A stretch of 8,403 bases of DNA from Desulfuromonadaceae bacterium (GTDB taxonomy: Bacteria; Desulfobacterota; Desulfuromonadia; Desulfuromonadales; Geopsychrobacteraceae): the NCBI GenBank assembly GCA_013138655.1, contig WTCI01000282.1:1-8403 (forward strand). Reading direction: 5' to 3'. Positions 5,469 to 8,403 of this stretch are shown here, piece by piece (positions within the stretch are counted from its first letter, which is position 1; every line of letters begins with the position of its first letter). A program made the translations under genes and the position numbers. Under the pieces are notes generated by a model, which saw nothing but the letters and a program-made list of their open reading frames with translations, did not search any database and was not told where the DNA came from.

Positions 5469-6605
5469 ATGTCAGCTGTTGTGCACGAGAAATATATTCT
5501 TGAACCGCGAGATGCCGGTTTCTGTCTGCAACTCACCGGCGACTGGCGATTCAGTGACGGGATTCCTGACATTGAACCCTTGCTGCAACGCTTATCGGCA
5601 GAACCAACCCAGCAACAGCTGAACTTTGATGGAAACCAGCTCGGTAAATGGGATTCGGGGCTGATGACCTTTCTGGTGCAGCTGATTGAATACTGTCAGC
5701 AACAGCAGATCGAAGTAAAAACCGCCGGTCTGCCGCCCGGAGTCCAGAAATTGCTGACCTTGGCGTTTGCCGTTCCGGAGCGAAAAGGTGCCCGGCGTCA
5801 GATTCTCGGCCAACCGATTTTGACCAAAATCGGTAATGTCACCATTGAAATGCACCGCAGCTGGTACGACCTGCTGCACTTCATCGGCGAAATCATTCTC
5901 AGCACGCTGAAGATGTTTCGCGGCAAAGCCCGCTTCCGTCGCTCTGACCTGCTTTACCAGATTGAGGGTGCCGGCCCTTCGGCACTGCCGATCATTACCC
6001 TGATCGGCATCCTGATCGGATTGATTCTGGCTTTCGTCGGGGCAGTTCAATTGCGCCTGTTTGGAGCACAAATTTTTGTCGCCGACCTGGTCGGCCTGGG
6101 CATGGCCCGCGAAATGGGGGCCATGATGACCGCCATTATCATGGCCGGTCGTACCGGTGCTGCCTATGCCGCTCAGTTGGGGACAATGCAGGTCAACGAA
6201 GAGATCGATGCGCTAAAAACCATGGGGATTTCTCCCGTTGAATTTCTGGTTCTGCCACGATTGATCGCCCTCTGCATCACCATGCCGCTCCTTTGCATCT
6301 ATGCCGACTTCATGGGGATCATTGGCGGGGCCATCGTCTGCTCGACCATGCTTGACATCTCTTTTTTCCAATATTTCCAGCAAATACAGAATGCCGTCCC
6401 GCTCAAACATTTCATCATCGGTATCGTTAAATCAGGGATCTTCGGCGTGCTGGTCGCCACCTCCGGCTGTTTTCGCGGCATGCAATGCGGCCGCAGTGCT
6501 TCAGCGGTCGGCTATGCAGCAACCAGTGCCGTGGTCACCTCGATCGTTCTGATTGTTGTCGCCGATGCTATCATCACCATCATCAGCCAAATCCTGGGAG
6601 TTTAG
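5469..6605 (+). CDS. mlaE: MlaE-type lipid ABC transporter permease with fused N-terminal STAS domain
   Basis: A 378-aa inner-membrane permease of the Mla/MCE phospholipid transport system. Residues about 12-105 form a soluble STAS-like domain equivalent to MlaB (LNFDGNQLGKWDSGLMTFL at 51-69, like the MlaB 'xDSxG' region), fused in front of the MlaE core. Residues about 165-378 are the permease, with several long hydrophobic segments (around 172-195, 258-300, 312-333 and 350-375). Diagnostic motifs are GLGMAREMGAMMTAIIMAGR (209-228), GAAYAAQLGTMQVNEEIDAL (230-249), MGISPVEFLVLPR (252-264) and SGCFRGMQCGRSASAVG (332-348). Escherichia coli MlaE is about 260 aa, so the extra length is the STAS part. 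The ATG at 5469 has only a distant AGGA (5450-5453), about 15 nt away, so initiation may be weak; there is no in-frame upstream ATG, GTG or TTG before the stop at 5421. It leads the mla operon. Confidence 0.92.
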   Translation: MSAVVHEKYILEPRDAGFCLQLTGDWRFSDGIPDIEPLLQRLSAEPTQQQLNFDGNQLGKWDSGLMTFLVQLIEYCQQQQIEVKTAGLPPGVQKLLTLAFAVPERKGARRQILGQPILTKIGNVTIEMHRSWYDLLHFIGEIILSTLKMFRGKARFRRSDLLYQIEGAGPSALPIITLIGILIGLILAFVGAVQLRLFGAQIFVADLVGLGMAREMGAMMTAIIMAGRTGAAYAAQLGTMQVNEEIDALKTMGISPVEFLVLPRLIALCITMPLLCIYADFMGIIGGAIVCSTMLDISFFQYFQQIQNAVPLKHFIIGIVKSGIFGVLVATSGCFRGMQCGRSASAVGYAATSAVVTSIVLIVVADAIITIISQILGV

Positions 6606-6606
6606 G

Positions 6607-7392
6607 ATGACAGAGTACCATCATCTCGAAATCCACAACCTGACCATGGCCTATGGTGATATCGTCATTCAGGAAAATCTGAATTTCACCGTCAAACAGG
6701 GGGAGATATTTGTCATCATGGGTGGCAGCGGCTGCGGTAAAAGCACCCTATTACGACATCTGGTCGGACTGATGCAACCGGCTGAGGGCGATATTTTCAT
6801 CAATGGAGTCAATCTCTGGCAGGCGTCGCAAATGGAAAGAAATGAGATTATCAGTCACAGTGGGGTTCTGTATCAGGGGGGCGCACTCTGGAGTTCAATG
6901 ACTTTGGCTGAGAATATTGCCGTCCCCTTGATGGAATATACCCAACTGACGGAAAAACAGATCACGGATGTCATTTCCTACAAGCTGTCCCTTGTCGGAC
7001 TGGCGGGGTTTGAAGACTATTACCCGTCAGAGATCAGTGGCGGTATGCAGAAACGTGCCGGATTGGCACGTGCCATGGCCCTTGATCCGGACATCCTGTT
7101 TTTTGACGAACCATCTGCCGGACTTGACCCGATCAGTTCTCGGTTATTGGATGACTTGATTCTTGAGTTACGTGACAGCCTTGGAGCAACTGTCGTCATC
7201 GTCAGCCATGAATTGGCCAGTATTTTTGCCGTCGGTGACCAGGCGATTTTTCTCGATTCGGACAGCAAAACCATTATCGCCACTGGTGCGCCCAAAGAAC
7301 TGCTTGAATCTTCGGACGACCCGCGGGTCAGACGTTTCTTGACCCGTGCGGCCCATGGCTCGATGGAAACTGAGGTAAGGACTTATGTATAA
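6607..7392 (+). CDS. mlaF: MlaF-type lipid ABC transporter ATPase
   Basis: A 261-aa cytoplasmic ATP-binding subunit that would drive lipid movement through the MlaE permease. All ABC motifs are present: Walker A GGSGCGKST (39-47), Q-loop with Gln90 in the MlaF-type LYQGGALWSSMT, signature SGGMQKR (144-150), Walker B ILFFDE (163-168) followed by PSAGLDP, and H-loop His201 in VSHEL. Length fits MlaF. An in-frame non-ATG extension back to 6553 would lie inside mlaE and is rejected: the ATG at 6607 is preceded by GGGAG (6596-6600) at a 6-nt distance and follows the mlaE stop by a single base. The C-terminal tail (DDPRVRRFLTRAAHG) resembles the extension of MlaF proteins. The gene overlaps the next by 8 nt. 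Confidence 0.94.
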   Translation: MTEYHHLEIHNLTMAYGDIVIQENLNFTVKQGEIFVIMGGSGCGKSTLLRHLVGLMQPAEGDIFINGVNLWQASQMERNEIISHSGVLYQGGALWSSMTLAENIAVPLMEYTQLTEKQITDVISYKLSLVGLAGFEDYYPSEISGGMQKRAGLARAMALDPDILFFDEPSAGLDPISSRLLDDLILELRDSLGATVVIVSHELASIFAVGDQAIFLDSDSKTIIATGAPKELLESSDDPRVRRFLTRAAHGSMETEVRTYV

Positions 7393-8403
7393 AAGAAAAC
7401 GGGTTGATCCCAGAGTCATCGGCAGCTTTGTCATCGGCGCCATTATTCTCGTGGTCGCGGGACTATTGTTTTTCGGTCCCGGTGGATTTATCTCAGAAAC
7501 TAACCGTTACGAACTGCATTTCGGCAGTTCAGTCAAGGGCTTGAACGTCGGCTCACCCGTCCGTTTCCGTGGCGTAAAAATCGGCCAGGTCAAGCACATC
7601 AACGTACAGATCAACCCTGCTGATCTGAAATTTCACATTCCGGTCATTATCGAAATAGAGCCGGCCCGAATCGGAGCTGACGACATCAGCAAGGGGGTGC
7701 TCGACACCATCAAATCCACGGTTAAAGGCGATGATCCGATCCAGCGTCTGGTAAAAAAAGGGTTACGCGCGCAACTCCAGCTCGACAGTCTTGTGACGGG
7801 CCAATTATTCGTTAATTTTGATATGCACCCGGATACCCCGATTACAAATGTCGACTATCAAGGGGAGTACCCGATATTACCGACCATTCCTTCAAGTCTT
7901 GATGAGTTGGCAAAAACTTTTGCAGATATGCCCCTGCGTGAACTGGCCAGTAAGCTGATCAATTCAGCGGCAGGCTTCGAAAAATTGATGACCTCGCCCA
8001 ACCTGCATAACGGGTTGGCGAAGTTTGATGATACCGCCGGACAGTTAAATGCCCTGCTGAAAAATCTGAATGAACAGTTGTTCCCGCTAGCGCAGTCGCT
8101 GCGCCAGACCCTTGAGGAAACTAAAACGTTCATCGGCCATATCGACAGCAAGATTGAACCCCTGGCTCAAGACATCAAAGCAACCGGAATCAGCTTCGAA
8201 AGTGCTTTAAACAGATTTTCTGAGGCCTCACAGGAAACAGCCGAAACCATGGAAAGCTGGAAAGACCTGGCAGAGAATGACTCAAGGTTACAGCAGCAAC
8301 TGGTTCTGACTCTTCGGGAAATCAACAAAGCGGCCCGTTCAGTCCGCTACCTCAGTGCGGAATTTGAACGTGACCCACAAGTTCTGCTTCGAGGCAGAAG
8401 CGA
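7385..8403 (+). CDS. mlaD: MlaD-type MCE substrate-binding protein, 3' end outside window
   Basis: 339 codons are visible and the frame is open at the right edge. Residues 1-9 are basic cytoplasmic sequence, about 11-34 form a membrane anchor (VIGSFVIGAIILVVAGLLFFGPGGF), and about 41-147 form an MCE domain with YELHFGSSVKGLNVGSPVRFRGVKIGQV (42-69) and LRAQLQLDSLVTGQLFVNFD (127-146). Residues about 168-325 are a long, mostly helical region. MCE proteins form periplasmic hexamers that carry phospholipids between the membranes. E. coli MlaD is about 183 aa; this one is nearly twice that, as in the long-tailed PqiB/MlaD-like group. The last visible residues, DPQVLLRGR, resemble the usual C-terminal 'P..L..G' ending, so little should be missing. 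The ATG at 7385 has TAAGGA (7376-7381) just upstream and overlaps the mlaF stop by 8 nt. A lipoprotein of the PqiC/auxiliary type often follows in such operons, but lies outside the window. Confidence 0.9.
   Translation, partial: MYKRKRVDPRVIGSFVIGAIILVVAGLLFFGPGGFISETNRYELHFGSSVKGLNVGSPVRFRGVKIGQVKHINVQINPADLKFHIPVIIEIEPARIGADDISKGVLDTIKSTVKGDDPIQRLVKKGLRAQLQLDSLVTGQLFVNFDMHPDTPITNVDYQGEYPILPTIPSSLDELAKTFADMPLRELASKLINSAAGFEKLMTSPNLHNGLAKFDDTAGQLNALLKNLNEQLFPLAQSLRQTLEETKTFIGHIDSKIEPLAQDIKATGISFESALNRFSEASQETAETMESWKDLAENDSRLQQQLVLTLREINKAARSVRYLSAEFERDPQVLLRGRS

Noticed and set aside
5592..6071. 159-codon open frame on the minus strand
   Set aside because: Antisense shadow of mlaE, rich in Gln and Asp as expected from reversing a permease reading frame; no family resemblance.
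6553..6606. N-terminal extension of MlaF from a non-ATG start
   Set aside because: It would lie within the mlaE coding end; the ATG at 6607 has a proper Shine-Dalgarno sequence and gives the family length.

Overview
The window looks like chromosomal DNA from a Gram-negative bacterium, most likely a deltaproteobacterium of the Desulfuromonas/Geobacter/Pelobacter type. This is an inference from family resemblance and domain style: a cobalamin methionine synthase of the 'DGACGTNLQ' type, an MshEN-GAF protein, an HDOD-GGDEF protein and a STAS-fused MlaE permease. Base composition appears balanced by eye, and genes are tightly packed. I see no mobile element, CRISPR array, tRNA or rRNA.

Region 1 (1-1505, minus strand) carries cobalamin-dependent methionine synthase as separate genes. 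A stand-alone zinc/homocysteine methyltransferase module of 307 aa is followed, with an ATGA start/stop overlap and a strong Shine-Dalgarno sequence of its own, by a second gene. That gene starts with the methyltetrahydrofolate (pterin) binding module and runs off the left edge. The 191-nt divergent gap 1506-1696 holds a good sigma70-type promoter for the plus-strand genes and a weaker candidate for the met genes.

Region 2 (1697-5265, plus strand) is a signalling block. A GTG-started 379-aa protein has an N-terminal MshEN domain, with both 24-residue cyclic-di-GMP-binding motifs, and a GAF-like C-terminal domain. It has no ATPase domain. It is coupled to a 263-265 aa all-helical repeat protein resembling leucine-rich-repeat-variant/HEAT-like proteins. 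Next, behind its own promoter region with a perfect 7-bp dyad over the -10, is a 517-aa HDOD-coiled coil-GGDEF protein with an intact GGEEF active site and RxxD inhibitory site. A predicted c-di-GMP receptor and a predicted c-di-GMP synthase are therefore neighbours.

Region 3 (5266-8403, plus strand) starts with a 203-nt gap, then an Mla-type (MCE) phospholipid transport operon: STAS-MlaE permease, MlaF ATPase and an MlaD/MCE substrate-binding protein cut by the right edge just before its expected C-terminus. The gene spacing (1 nt, then an 8-nt overlap) indicates one transcript and translational coupling. The expected role is lipid traffic between inner and outer membrane.

The three blocks are all recognisable families. 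I see no wholly new system. The most interesting points are the split methionine synthase and the MshEN-GAF/helical-repeat pair beside the HDOD-GGDEF gene.
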